From NCBI GenBank assembly GCA_965212145.1, contig CBDBUY010000004.1, positions 372,001-436,000 of the forward strand: a stretch of 64,000 bases of DNA, written 5' to 3'. How positions within the stretch are numbered: position 1 is the first letter of the stretch; every line of letters begins with the position of its first letter. A model generated the notes under the pieces. The model saw only the letters and a program-made list of their open reading frames with translations, ran no database searches and was not told where the DNA came from. Origin of the DNA: JAAEPI01 sp965212145. Lineage in GTDB: Bacteria; Bacteroidota; Bacteroidia; Cytophagales; Cyclobacteriaceae. The position numbers and the translations under genes are program-made. Below, one piece after another: positions 43,118-51,804 of the stretch.

Positions 43118-44980
43118 ATGTGTGGGATCACCGGTTTTTATTCATTTCAGAAAGCAGGTCATGAGCTATCTGATTCGCTGAGAAGAGCCACCGTCAATCT
43201 TGCCAAACGAGGACCCGATCATCAATCCCACACGATTCAAGGAAACGTCGGACTGGGGCACACGAGGTTATCCATTCTTGATACGTCGGAATTGGCCCAT
43301 CAACCAATGACCGATGCTACGGGTCGGTATACATTGATCTTCAACGGAGAAATCTACAACTATCGTGAGCTGAAAAAGTCACTTCCTGATGTCTCCTTGA
43401 AGTCTTCCGGTGACACAGAAGTGCTTCTTCATCTTTTGATAAAAGAAGGAGCTCATTGCCTGCCAAAGCTTAACGGATTTTTTGTCTTTGCTTTTTATGA
43501 CAAAAAGGAAAAATCTCTGCTTTTAGCCAGAGACCAAATGGGCATCAAGCCACTGCACTACTTCTCGTCCGAGGAATTTTTTGCCTTTGGATCTGAGATG
43601 AAGGCCTTGATGGAGTTTCCATTCGCGAGGGAAATCGATCAAAATTCTCTTTACTGGTACCTAAAACTCAACTACCTGCCCGGTACCATGAGCATGCCCA
43701 AGGGAGTGAAAAAATTGCCGCCGGGACATTTCATGAAATTAAGTGATGAGGGTCTGGAAATAGAGAGTTTTTTGTCCGCTGATGAATTTGCAAATCTGAA
43801 TGAAAATTATGGCACTACTCAAGATCAACTCGTCTCAAAACTAGAATCTGCGGTCCAGAAACGTTTGATCTCAGATGTCCCACTCGGCTCTTTTCTCAGT
43901 GGGGGAACTGACTCATCAGCCATTGTCGCGCTGGCTAGCCGGCATCATGAGAAATTGAGTACGTTCTCGATTGGTTATTCCGATCACCCGTTCTTTGATG
44001 AGACGCACTTTGCCGAATTAGTTGCTAAAAAATTTGGAACTAATCACACGACATTCAAGCTCACCAATGATGACTTGCTCGGTGATTTGGAAAACATCCT
44101 AGACTACATCGATGAACCGTTTGCCGATTCATCAGCCATTCCGACGTACATTTTGTCAAAGCATGTTCGAGAGCATGTGACGGTTGCTCTTTCCGGAGAT
44201 GGGGCGGACGAACTCTTCGGAGGGTACTACAAGCATCAGGCATTGGCTCGAGCTTTAGATCCAAGTATGACCGACATGCTGATCAAATGGTCTCACCCAA
44301 TTATTTCTTCTTTGCCTCAATCGAGATCCGGAGTTTTCCCGAATCTGGTTCGTCGCTTGTCCAAGTTTGGAGGTCTACAGAAACTCGATCTTTCTGAACG
44401 ATATTGGTTCCTTGCTTCCTTGACAAATGACCCGAGCCATCTCTTAACATCTGGAATTTCGGATTCTCAAATTCAGGACTTTAAGGACAGCTTTATTTCT
44501 AAAAATCCTACCCTTACCGACTATCTAAAAGCAGATCAACAGATTGTTTTGTCGGGGGACATGCTTACCAAAGTTGACCTAATGTCTATGGCTAATAGCC
44601 TGGAAGTCCGGGTGCCTTTTCTGGATAAAGACGTTGTGAGTTTTGCCAACAATCTTCCCGCAGCTTTCAAAGTCAATCGAAAAGGAAGGAAACGAATTGT
44701 TCAGGACGCCTTCAAGGAAATCTTACCTCGAGAATTGTACGAAAGACCAAAAAAAGGATTTGAGGTGCCTCTCCTTCATTGGATGCAAAATGAGCTTTTG
44801 ACTGAATTGGACAAGGTTCTTTTCGACGAAGAGTACCTTGAAAATCAAGGCATTTTCAATACCAATCAGGTGCTGAGTCTCCGAACCAAATTACTTTCCC
44901 GGAATCCGGGAGATGTTCATGGAATTATCTGGGCGCTGTTTGTTTTCCAGCGTTGGTATAAAAACCATTTAGATCAATAA
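43118..44980 (+). CDS. asnB: Asparagine synthase (glutamine-hydrolysing)
   Basis: A 620-residue two-domain enzyme. Cys2 (MCGITGFYSF) is the class II glutaminase nucleophile, with RGPDHQSH and FNGEIYNYREL. The synthetase domain carries the PP-loop GSFLSGGTDSSAIVALA near residues 260-276 and ALSGDGADELFGGYYKH. It could make asparagine, but AsnB paralogues in polysaccharide loci often amidate sugar carboxylates or amino acids on glycans. Its place at the locus edge after a repeat island leaves both options. It converges on hutU with a 12-base overlap. Confidence 0.93.
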   Translation: MCGITGFYSFQKAGHELSDSLRRATVNLAKRGPDHQSHTIQGNVGLGHTRLSILDTSELAHQPMTDATGRYTLIFNGEIYNYRELKKSLPDVSLKSSGDTEVLLHLLIKEGAHCLPKLNGFFVFAFYDKKEKSLLLARDQMGIKPLHYFSSEEFFAFGSEMKALMEFPFAREIDQNSLYWYLKLNYLPGTMSMPKGVKKLPPGHFMKLSDEGLEIESFLSADEFANLNENYGTTQDQLVSKLESAVQKRLISDVPLGSFLSGGTDSSAIVALASRHHEKLSTFSIGYSDHPFFDETHFAELVAKKFGTNHTTFKLTNDDLLGDLENILDYIDEPFADSSAIPTYILSKHVREHVTVALSGDGADELFGGYYKHQALARALDPSMTDMLIKWSHPIISSLPQSRSGVFPNLVRRLSKFGGLQKLDLSERYWFLASLTNDPSHLLTSGISDSQIQDFKDSFISKNPTLTDYLKADQQIVLSGDMLTKVDLMSMANSLEVRVPFLDKDVVSFANNLPAAFKVNRKGRKRIVQDAFKEILPRELYERPKKGFEVPLLHWMQNELLTELDKVLFDEEYLENQGIFNTNQVLSLRTKLLSRNPGDVHGIIWALFVFQRWYKNHLDQ

Positions 44981-46639
44981 GTCGAAACGCTTGCCTACTT
45001 CGGTGGCGTCATCATAGCCGGCATCATGGTGACGGTAAATTCCCATGGCGGGATCGTTGTGAAGAACTCGCCTCAAACATCTTTCTGCCCGCTCCGTTCC
45101 ATCCACCAACACGACCATTCCCGCATGCTGCGAGTAGCCCATTCCCACGCCTCCTCCATGATGAAAAGACACCCAGGTTGCGCCTCCACTGGCATTGGAA
45201 AGCAAATTCAAAAGTGGCCAATCGGAAACCGCATCGGATCCGTCTTTCATCCCCTCCGTCTCGCGGTTCGGTGAGGCTACTGATCCGCAATCCAAATGAT
45301 CCCGACCGATGACAATCGGCGCACTAACTTTTCCGCTCTTTACCAGGTCGTTGAAGATCAATCCGGCTTTTTCTCGCTCACCCATGCCCAGCCAGCAAAT
45401 CCGACAAGGCAATCCCTGGAAGGCAATTTTTTCTTTGGCCTGCACCAGCCAATTTTTCAAATGTTCGTTTTCAGGAAAAGCTTCAATCAACGCCTGATCC
45501 GTGGCATAGATGTCCTCTGGATCTCCAGACAAGGCTGCCCATCGAAACGGTCCCTTGCCCTCGCAGAAAAGCGGACGGATATACTCCGGCACGAACCCTT
45601 TGAAGTCAAAAGCATTCGGCTCTCCTCCCTGCACTGCAAACTCTCGGAGATTATTTCCATAGTCAAAAGTGATGCTTCCTTTTTTCTGCATTTCCAGCAT
45701 CAACCCAACATGGCGCGCCATACTCTTCAGACTGAGGCCTTTGTATTTTACGGCATCCGATTTTCTAAGTGCGGTAGCTTCTGCAAACGTCATCCCATTT
45801 GGAACATACCCGAAAACCGGGTCGTGGGCAGAGGTCTGATCCGTCAACACATCCGGGATAATTTCGTCTTCCAGCAACCGTTGCAACATGTCACCTGCAT
45901 CACTCACCAATCCGATCGAAATGTTTTCTCCAGCCGCCTTGGCCTTTAACGCCCAATCACGTGCCTCCACGTAGTTGTCGGTCATCTTGTCGATGTAGCG
46001 GGTTTGGAGTCGCTTCTCGATTCGTTGCGGATCAACATCTGCTCCGAGAAAAGTCGCGCCGGCCATGATAGCGGCCAAAGGTTGTGCTCCTCCCATCCCG
46101 CCAAGCCCGGCGGTGACCAGAAGTTGCCCTTTCAAAGTTCCACCAAAGTGCTGTTTTGCACACTCTGCAAACGTCTCATACGTTCCTTGAAGAATTCCCT
46201 GTGAACCAATGTAAATCCAGCTACCGGCGGTCATTTGGCCATACATCATCAGGCCTTTAGCCTTGAGTTCTTCAAAATGCTCCCAATTGGCCCATGCCGG
46301 AACAAGATTCGAATTGGCAATCAAAACGCGAGGTGCCTCAGGATGAGTCCTCACCTTTCCGACAGGTTTTCCGGATTGCACCAGCAAGCTCTCGTCTTCC
46401 TCCAATGTCAGCAATTGCTCGATAATTTTTTCCAAAGACTCCCGATTTCGGGCAGCCTGACCGGTTCCTCCGTAAACAACCAGTTCGCTCGGATCTTCAG
46501 CCACCTCATCGTCCAGATTATTCAGCAGCATCCGAAGAGGAGCTTCGGTTTGCCAGGATTTGGCATGTAGTTGACCGCCTGTCGGGGATTTATAATTGGG
46601 GTGTTTGGCGTATTGCTCAATAAATTCCGAAAAGTTCAT
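44969..46639 (-). CDS. hutU: Urocanate hydratase
   Basis: The 556-residue length matches urocanase. LVVYGGTGQAARNRESL, TAGLGGMGGAQPLAAIMAGA (NAD-binding loop), VGLMLEMQKKGS, CRICWLGMGEREKAGL and RDHLDCGSVASPNRETEGM (with the conserved Cys) are family signatures. It converts urocanate to imidazolone propionate with tightly bound NAD+, the second step of histidine degradation. It overlaps hutH by 23 bases and is the last gene of the operon. hutI and later steps are not in the window. Confidence 0.97.
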   Translation of the reverse strand: MNFSEFIEQYAKHPNYKSPTGGQLHAKSWQTEAPLRMLLNNLDDEVAEDPSELVVYGGTGQAARNRESLEKIIEQLLTLEEDESLLVQSGKPVGKVRTHPEAPRVLIANSNLVPAWANWEHFEELKAKGLMMYGQMTAGSWIYIGSQGILQGTYETFAECAKQHFGGTLKGQLLVTAGLGGMGGAQPLAAIMAGATFLGADVDPQRIEKRLQTRYIDKMTDNYVEARDWALKAKAAGENISIGLVSDAGDMLQRLLEDEIIPDVLTDQTSAHDPVFGYVPNGMTFAEATALRKSDAVKYKGLSLKSMARHVGLMLEMQKKGSITFDYGNNLREFAVQGGEPNAFDFKGFVPEYIRPLFCEGKGPFRWAALSGDPEDIYATDQALIEAFPENEHLKNWLVQAKEKIAFQGLPCRICWLGMGEREKAGLIFNDLVKSGKVSAPIVIGRDHLDCGSVASPNRETEGMKDGSDAVSDWPLLNLLSNASGGATWVSFHHGGGVGMGYSQHAGMVVLVDGTERAERCLRRVLHNDPAMGIYRHHDAGYDDATEVGKRFDLLI

Positions 46640-48182
46640 CTAAAGGTCCGTTTAGGTTCATGTTGTTTTCTTGGGCCACTTGATTGGCCACTACTTTCAG
46701 TTGCTTCGAGGCGATTAATTTTTGCGCTTTTTGTAAATCATCCGCGAAAACTCGATCCTCTTCCGCGTGATCAATCTCCGCCCTGATTCTTTCGTGACAG
46801 GCGTCCAAAATCATCCCTGATTTCATCGGTCGTCGATAGTCAAAAGCCTGAGCTGCGCAAACCAGCTCCACTGCCTGGATGTACTCCAAATTATCAATCA
46901 CCTCATTCAATTTGCGGCCACTGATCGAGCCCATGCTCACATGATCTTCCTGCCCCTTGGAGGTCGGAATGCTGTCCAAGCTTGCGGGATGCGAGATCGA
47001 TTTGTTTTCGCTGGCCAGTGCCGCCGAGGTGTACTGTGGGATCATGAAACCGGAATTTATTCCCGTGTTCGTCATCAATAAGGTTGGCAAACCGGCTTCT
47101 CCTTCTAACAGCAGATAAGATCTCCTGTCCGAGATGTTTCCCAATTCAGCCGCTGCGATCGTGGCATAATCCAGCGCCATAGCCAGCAACTGACCATGGA
47201 AGTTGCCCCCGCTTATTGTTTTGTCTTTGTTGATGATGATGGGATTATCGGTCACCGAATTCAACTCCGTTTCTACCAATTCCTTCAAATGCAGCCATGC
47301 GTTTCGAGACGCACCGTGCACCTGAGGCATGCAGCGAATGGAGTACGGATCTTGCACACGTCCGCAATCCGCGTGTGAGGCTACCATCTCAGAATTTTGC
47401 AAAAGCCTTCTTAGCCGATGAGCCACTAGCTGAGATCCCTGGAAAGGTCGGATTTCATGCAATTTCTCATCGAACGGAGAAGCTGAGCCGAGTAAACCCT
47501 CCAAAGACATGGCGCCAATAATATCCGCCGTATCCAGACAATTGGCCAGTCGGTCTACGCCCCAAACGCCATATGATAAAATGAACTGAGTGCCATTGAT
47601 AAGTGCCAGCCCTTCCTTCGGGCCAAGGTTCAAAGGATCTTTTCCAGATGTTTTTAATACTTCCCCACCATCTTCTTCTACCCCATTTTTTAAAACTTTC
47701 CCCAGGCCAATCAACGGAAGGAAAAGATGAGCTAGTGGAGCCAAATCTCCGGATGCTCCGACGGATCCCTGTTTGGGAACGACCGGGATAAATCCCTCCT
47801 CCAGGTGCCATAGGATTCTTTCAAGGACTGAAAATGAAATGCCGGAATAACCAAAACTGAGGGCGTGCAACTTGGTCACAAGCATCAAGCGGGCAATAAT
47901 TTCAGGAACCGGATCACCGACTCCTACCGAATGACTTCTCAGAATATTGTCTTGCAGTTTTCCGGTCTGTTCTTTTGAGATGACCGTATTACAAAGCGAC
48001 CCAAATCCAGTATTCACGCCATAGACCACTCGCTCCTCTGCGGCAATTTCCTTAACCACGGAGTTGGACTCATTGATTTGCTTTTTTACCGCATCTGTAA
48101 AAACACCTTTCAACTCGCCTTTGGCAAGTTTCAGTGCTTTGCTTGGTGTCAGTTGCTCAGATCCAAAATGGAATTCTTTCAT
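46617..48182 (-). CDS. hutH: Histidine ammonia-lyase
   Basis: A 521-residue MIO-type lyase. VVYGVNTGFGSL supplies the active-site Tyr54; A143-S144-G145 in GSVGASGDLAPLAHL cyclise to the MIO cofactor. Ser83-His84 in LRSHSVG is the selectivity pair of histidine lyases; tyrosine lyases have His-Leu there. It removes ammonia from histidine to give urocanate. Coupling to hutU supports the histidine assignment over the tyrosine lyases of flexirubin clusters. Its start overlaps the TPR membrane protein stop by 4 bases. Confidence 0.95.
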   Translation of the reverse strand: MKEFHFGSEQLTPSKALKLAKGELKGVFTDAVKKQINESNSVVKEIAAEERVVYGVNTGFGSLCNTVISKEQTGKLQDNILRSHSVGVGDPVPEIIARLMLVTKLHALSFGYSGISFSVLERILWHLEEGFIPVVPKQGSVGASGDLAPLAHLFLPLIGLGKVLKNGVEEDGGEVLKTSGKDPLNLGPKEGLALINGTQFILSYGVWGVDRLANCLDTADIIGAMSLEGLLGSASPFDEKLHEIRPFQGSQLVAHRLRRLLQNSEMVASHADCGRVQDPYSIRCMPQVHGASRNAWLHLKELVETELNSVTDNPIIINKDKTISGGNFHGQLLAMALDYATIAAAELGNISDRRSYLLLEGEAGLPTLLMTNTGINSGFMIPQYTSAALASENKSISHPASLDSIPTSKGQEDHVSMGSISGRKLNEVIDNLEYIQAVELVCAAQAFDYRRPMKSGMILDACHERIRAEIDHAEEDRVFADDLQKAQKLIASKQLKVVANQVAQENNMNLNGPLDELFGIY

Positions 48183-50941
48183 TCGTAGGGCCAGGGTTGT
48201 TCATTTTCTGCCCGTTTCTCGTACCACGCTTTTTCAAATTCGAAATACGCCTGGGGAGACATCAAATTCGAAAGCGTGATCAAGGTTTCACGGGCATATT
48301 CCGGCAAATTTATATCGATTGCGGACATTGCCTTGGCCTTTAATAAAGGAATTGAATAAGGATTGAATTCCAGCGACTGATCAACCAAGTTGTAAGCGTC
48401 AATGTGATTCGTCTTTCCGAGTAATTCTGCTGCCTTTTTGACCACTCTCTCATTGAATGGTTGCTCCATGGCTCGTGAAACCAAAGCGGCGGAATCCAAG
48501 GCACCCAAGTCGGGTAATTGAATATTGAGTCCGGTGAACTCGTCTAAACTAATGTTCTGATTTTCGGCGATTTCTACAACCCGATCTAACAGGAGTCTTT
48601 GAGATGTTTGTTCGAATTCAGTCATGCGACCTGCTACCTGATTTGGAGAAATCTTCCCCAGATGATAGTACAATTCGTTGAATCTCGCCTCGGCGGAGGT
48701 TGCTGAACCAGGAACAAAAACACCCGAAAGTGCTTCCTTAAGAGGACGATAAACCGTGTCTATTTGGATCAATTCATTCAGCTGCAATTCGGCATTTTCG
48801 AAATCACCGTATTCCAGAAACGCGACAAGCCGATTGAATCTTGCCGGCTCATGACCCAGGTCAAGTGCGGAGCTGAAGAAATCCCTTGCCTCCCTTGGCG
48901 CATGTTGATCCAAGGCCAGAATTCCCATTTCGTTTAGAATTTCCGCCTGTGGTGCTCCCGACTTCCCTACTTGCATTTGATCCAGCATCTGAAACGCCGA
49001 GCGCACTTTTCCGGATGCATACAGATTGAGCGCAAAGGCCTTTGACAGCTTCTCCGATATCCCTATTTCCGTTCCAGCAAGAGCTCTCCGTGCCAAATTC
49101 TGATAAGCCGTATCTGTGAAAAAATAGAGCCCGTTCAAAGTGAAAGCCTGCTGATGCAGCGGGAATCCTGAGTTAAGCACATTTTCATAATTCGGTTCCA
49201 ATTCCACCCTTTGCCCTGTTGAGATTAGCGCTGACATGACATTAGTCTGAACGACCAAATTCTCACCTTGAAAATCCGCCTTCGGATCATGATCTTTTAA
49301 AGTGCGTAAAGCAGCCAAAGTACCCCATCGATTGGCCTTCAACGCGTCATTCCAGTCCTGACCGCTTTCTACCCCACTAAATGCCTCGTATGCCTGATCC
49401 AGCAGATCATTTTTCCAATTGATAATGCCCAAATTGTTTTTCAACTCCGGCTGATTCGGGAATTGGGCCAACCCAGATTCAAGCCTTGCCTTAGCCAAAC
49501 TCAAGTCTGACGAAGATTGCAGATTGCTGACATTTAAAAGGGCCTGAGGTGAAGGGTGTCTTTGCGCGGCTTTGCCAAAATGATGTCGGGCCAATTCCAG
49601 CTTATTTTGATCCAGGTAAATTGTCCCAAGTTGGTAATTCGGATAGTGCGCATTGTACCCGTAGAATTCCGCATTCTGATAATAAGTTATCGCCAAATCA
49701 GAGTTTCCCTCGAGCAATTCCTGATCGCCATTTAGGCTATATCGAGCCGACTGAAAGAGATTTAATGCCGCTTGACTTGACAGGAAAAAGAAAGCCGAAA
49801 TTGCGGCCAACCCAGCCAACCTTGCTGTGGCGTAATGAAACGTTTGAGGCTTAAAAGCCACCTTGTAAACCTGCAATCCTCTGGCCAACGGATCAATGAA
49901 ATTGACAATGATATAGGCAAGGAAAAAGAACCCAAATGCCAAGTGCGTGTAAACCACCAGGTAATGGACTCCCTCGTAAACTCCATCCAATCCTTGCGCA
50001 AACGCCCAGCCGAGGATTGAGAAGGAAATCAACCCCAGACTCAGGAAAATCAAGAAGGCCGGAACAAAGTGAAAATTACCTAACAAACCAACCTTGAATC
50101 TTAAGCTCCACATGGCCACCAGTGTCGAGAGAATCATCAAAATAAACGGATCCAAAAAAGTGTAGGTGAAATCAAAGATTCCTGCCTTGTTCAGATAGTA
50201 GCCAAGCAGATTGGCCACATAAATCCCGCCCATAATGATCCAATGCGTGTGATTGCTTTGGCTTCCTCTGTTCCTTGTAAGTAAAAAAAGCAGTCCAAAA
50301 AGAAACTCCTCTGCGATGATGCACAAAAACAGAAATACCACCAGTGCTAGGGGCAAGATTCCGTTGGCGTAGAAATGCAAAGAAAAATCTGCCAATGATC
50401 CGGGCAGAAATATCAGTCCAGCCGAAACAGAAAGTAAAATTCCACCAAGTCTCAAAATGAAAATCGAATGAGCCCTGTAGGCTTGGAAATAATAAGCCGG
50501 TCCTACAAGCAAAAGCATCGGGACAATGATTACCAAACGTTCAGCTTCCAGAAATACCTCCAGTCTAAGTTGGATCAAAAAGACAATCAACAATGCTGAA
50601 AAAATCAGGAAACCCAGTTGCCTGAAATAGGTCGCACAAGCTGTCAAGACACAAATACCGAAAATCACAAGCAAAAAACTCGCGACTCTCAAGTCCACTA
50701 AATTTCTAATCGGTTCCCCGAAAAAAGACTCGGCCAGGGTCACCTTTTCTCCCATAAGTTGAAACTCGAAAGGGCCCTTCTGAAACTGATGAGCAATGAG
50801 TTCTTCGAAGGAAGACTCGGTAGACAGGCTCCAGCCTATAGATAAATTATACCCACTGAAGTAGCAAAAAAGCATTCCTAATCCCAGGATGGTGACCAGG
50901 AAAATCATAGCTCTCACGGCAGGATGGCGATATTCAGGCAT
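48179..50941 (-). CDS. Large polytopic membrane protein with TPR repeats, unknown function
   Basis: A 920-residue protein. Residues 1-~400 contain about ten membrane helices (AMIFLVTILGLGMLFCYFSG ... LAGLAAISAFFFLSSQAAL). From ~410 on the protein is soluble and rich in TPR-like helices: LAITYYQNAEFYGY, YQLGTIYLDQNKLELARHHF, LKNNLGIINWKNDLLDQAYE, LNEMGILALDQHAPREARDF. I know no named family with this layout; it resembles the O-linked mannosyltransferase-like TPR membrane proteins only in overall plan. It lies between a plsC-like gene (11-base gap) and hutH (4-base overlap). Confidence 0.7.
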   Translation of the reverse strand: MPEYRHPAVRAMIFLVTILGLGMLFCYFSGYNLSIGWSLSTESSFEELIAHQFQKGPFEFQLMGEKVTLAESFFGEPIRNLVDLRVASFLLVIFGICVLTACATYFRQLGFLIFSALLIVFLIQLRLEVFLEAERLVIIVPMLLLVGPAYYFQAYRAHSIFILRLGGILLSVSAGLIFLPGSLADFSLHFYANGILPLALVVFLFLCIIAEEFLFGLLFLLTRNRGSQSNHTHWIIMGGIYVANLLGYYLNKAGIFDFTYTFLDPFILMILSTLVAMWSLRFKVGLLGNFHFVPAFLIFLSLGLISFSILGWAFAQGLDGVYEGVHYLVVYTHLAFGFFFLAYIIVNFIDPLARGLQVYKVAFKPQTFHYATARLAGLAAISAFFFLSSQAALNLFQSARYSLNGDQELLEGNSDLAITYYQNAEFYGYNAHYPNYQLGTIYLDQNKLELARHHFGKAAQRHPSPQALLNVSNLQSSSDLSLAKARLESGLAQFPNQPELKNNLGIINWKNDLLDQAYEAFSGVESGQDWNDALKANRWGTLAALRTLKDHDPKADFQGENLVVQTNVMSALISTGQRVELEPNYENVLNSGFPLHQQAFTLNGLYFFTDTAYQNLARRALAGTEIGISEKLSKAFALNLYASGKVRSAFQMLDQMQVGKSGAPQAEILNEMGILALDQHAPREARDFFSSALDLGHEPARFNRLVAFLEYGDFENAELQLNELIQIDTVYRPLKEALSGVFVPGSATSAEARFNELYYHLGKISPNQVAGRMTEFEQTSQRLLLDRVVEIAENQNISLDEFTGLNIQLPDLGALDSAALVSRAMEQPFNERVVKKAAELLGKTNHIDAYNLVDQSLEFNPYSIPLLKAKAMSAIDINLPEYARETLITLSNLMSPQAYFEFEKAWYEKRAENEQPWPYE

Positions 50942-50952
50942 GTTCTGATTGT

Positions 50953-51708
50953 TTATGAGACCGCAATATTAACGGCTTTCCTGACGGCATGTGCATCAAG
51001 ACATTGCTGCATTTTGTCATGGACTTCATCCCTCAAACGAGCCACCTCTTCTTCGGATTGTCCTTTTGGATGAACGGGCTCCAGAATGTAAATCGACGAC
51101 CATCCACCGAAGAAAAGTTGTCGTGGATCATATGGCCAAACTTCCTGATTCCTTGGCATGGCAACCGGCACGATCGGGATTTGCTTTTCCACTGCCAGCC
51201 TGAATGCTCCATCCCGGAAAGGTGCCATCTCGGGGTAATTTTGTAAACGAACGCCTCCCTCTGGGAAAAAAGCCATATTGAATCCTGCATCCAGCATCTG
51301 CCTCGCCACAGACAATGCATGAGCGCGACTTTTAAAACTCGATCGATCCACAGTGACATGCAGCCGCTTGTACATCCATCCAAACAAAGGGATCTTGGAA
51401 ATCGAAATTTTACCAAAAAACTTAAAAGAGCCAGCCAACAAACCCATGGCCGGGATATCAAGATAAGAAAAGTGATTGGCGCAATAAATAAACTGCACAT
51501 TCGGAATGTTTTTTCTTCCCTGAATGATCACGGGGACAAATGCCAGGGCAAAGAAAGCCCAAGCCCATATCCGGTTAAGTCCAAGTGCCCATTTATGCGA
51601 TTTCAGTGAAATGGATAATGCCAATTGGAACGGAAAGACCACCATGAATAGCACTGCAAAAAGCAGAAGTACATAAATCGAGTACAGACGACCAATTAGA
51701 AAATACAC
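50953..51708 (-). CDS. plsC: 1-acyl-sn-glycerol-3-phosphate acyltransferase (PlsC-like)
   Basis: A 251-residue LPLAT-family enzyme with an N-terminal membrane segment (YVLLLFAVLFMVVFPFQLAL). The catalytic H79 and D84 lie in NHFSYLD, and FPEGGVR at 148-154 replaces the usual FPEGTR. This transfers an acyl chain to lysophosphatidate in phospholipid synthesis; other acyl acceptors, including lipids of the ornithine type, are possible. GTG start at 51708. It leads an unusual operon with a TPR membrane protein, hutH and hutU. Confidence 0.85.
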   Translation of the reverse strand: MYFLIGRLYSIYVLLLFAVLFMVVFPFQLALSISLKSHKWALGLNRIWAWAFFALAFVPVIIQGRKNIPNVQFIYCANHFSYLDIPAMGLLAGSFKFFGKISISKIPLFGWMYKRLHVTVDRSSFKSRAHALSVARQMLDAGFNMAFFPEGGVRLQNYPEMAPFRDGAFRLAVEKQIPIVPVAMPRNQEVWPYDPRQLFFGGWSSIYILEPVHPKGQSEEEVARLRDEVHDKMQQCLDAHAVRKAVNIAVS

Positions 51709-51747
51709 ACCTCAAATTTAAAATTTTAGTGATTTCTATAATCCAAA
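51706..51747 (-). promoter_or_regulatory. Candidate promoter of the plsC-hutH-hutU operon
   Basis: On the minus strand, TAAATTTG (51713-51720) matches the Bacteroidota -7 consensus exactly, and TTTG (51744-51747) sits 23 bases upstream as a -33 element. The box is only a few bases from the GTG, so the mRNA would be almost leaderless, which lowers confidence. Confidence 0.35.
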
Positions 51748-51804
51748 AAACGACCTGACTGAAGGAAAACTTATACGAACAACTGTTAGTAAATTTGCAG
51801 GCCC

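Noticed and set aside
45296..45949. A 217-codon plus-strand frame inside hutU
   Set aside because: Antisense shadow of hutU, whose family assignment is firm.
46617..48182. Tyrosine ammonia-lyase of a flexirubin-type cluster
   Set aside because: The Ser83-His84 pair and the adjacent hutU gene indicate histidine ammonia-lyase; no other flexirubin genes are present.
51790..51797. TAAATTTG box as promoter of the E1 gene
   Set aside because: It matches the -7 consensus but lies about 8 bases before the ATG and has no -33 partner on the plus strand.
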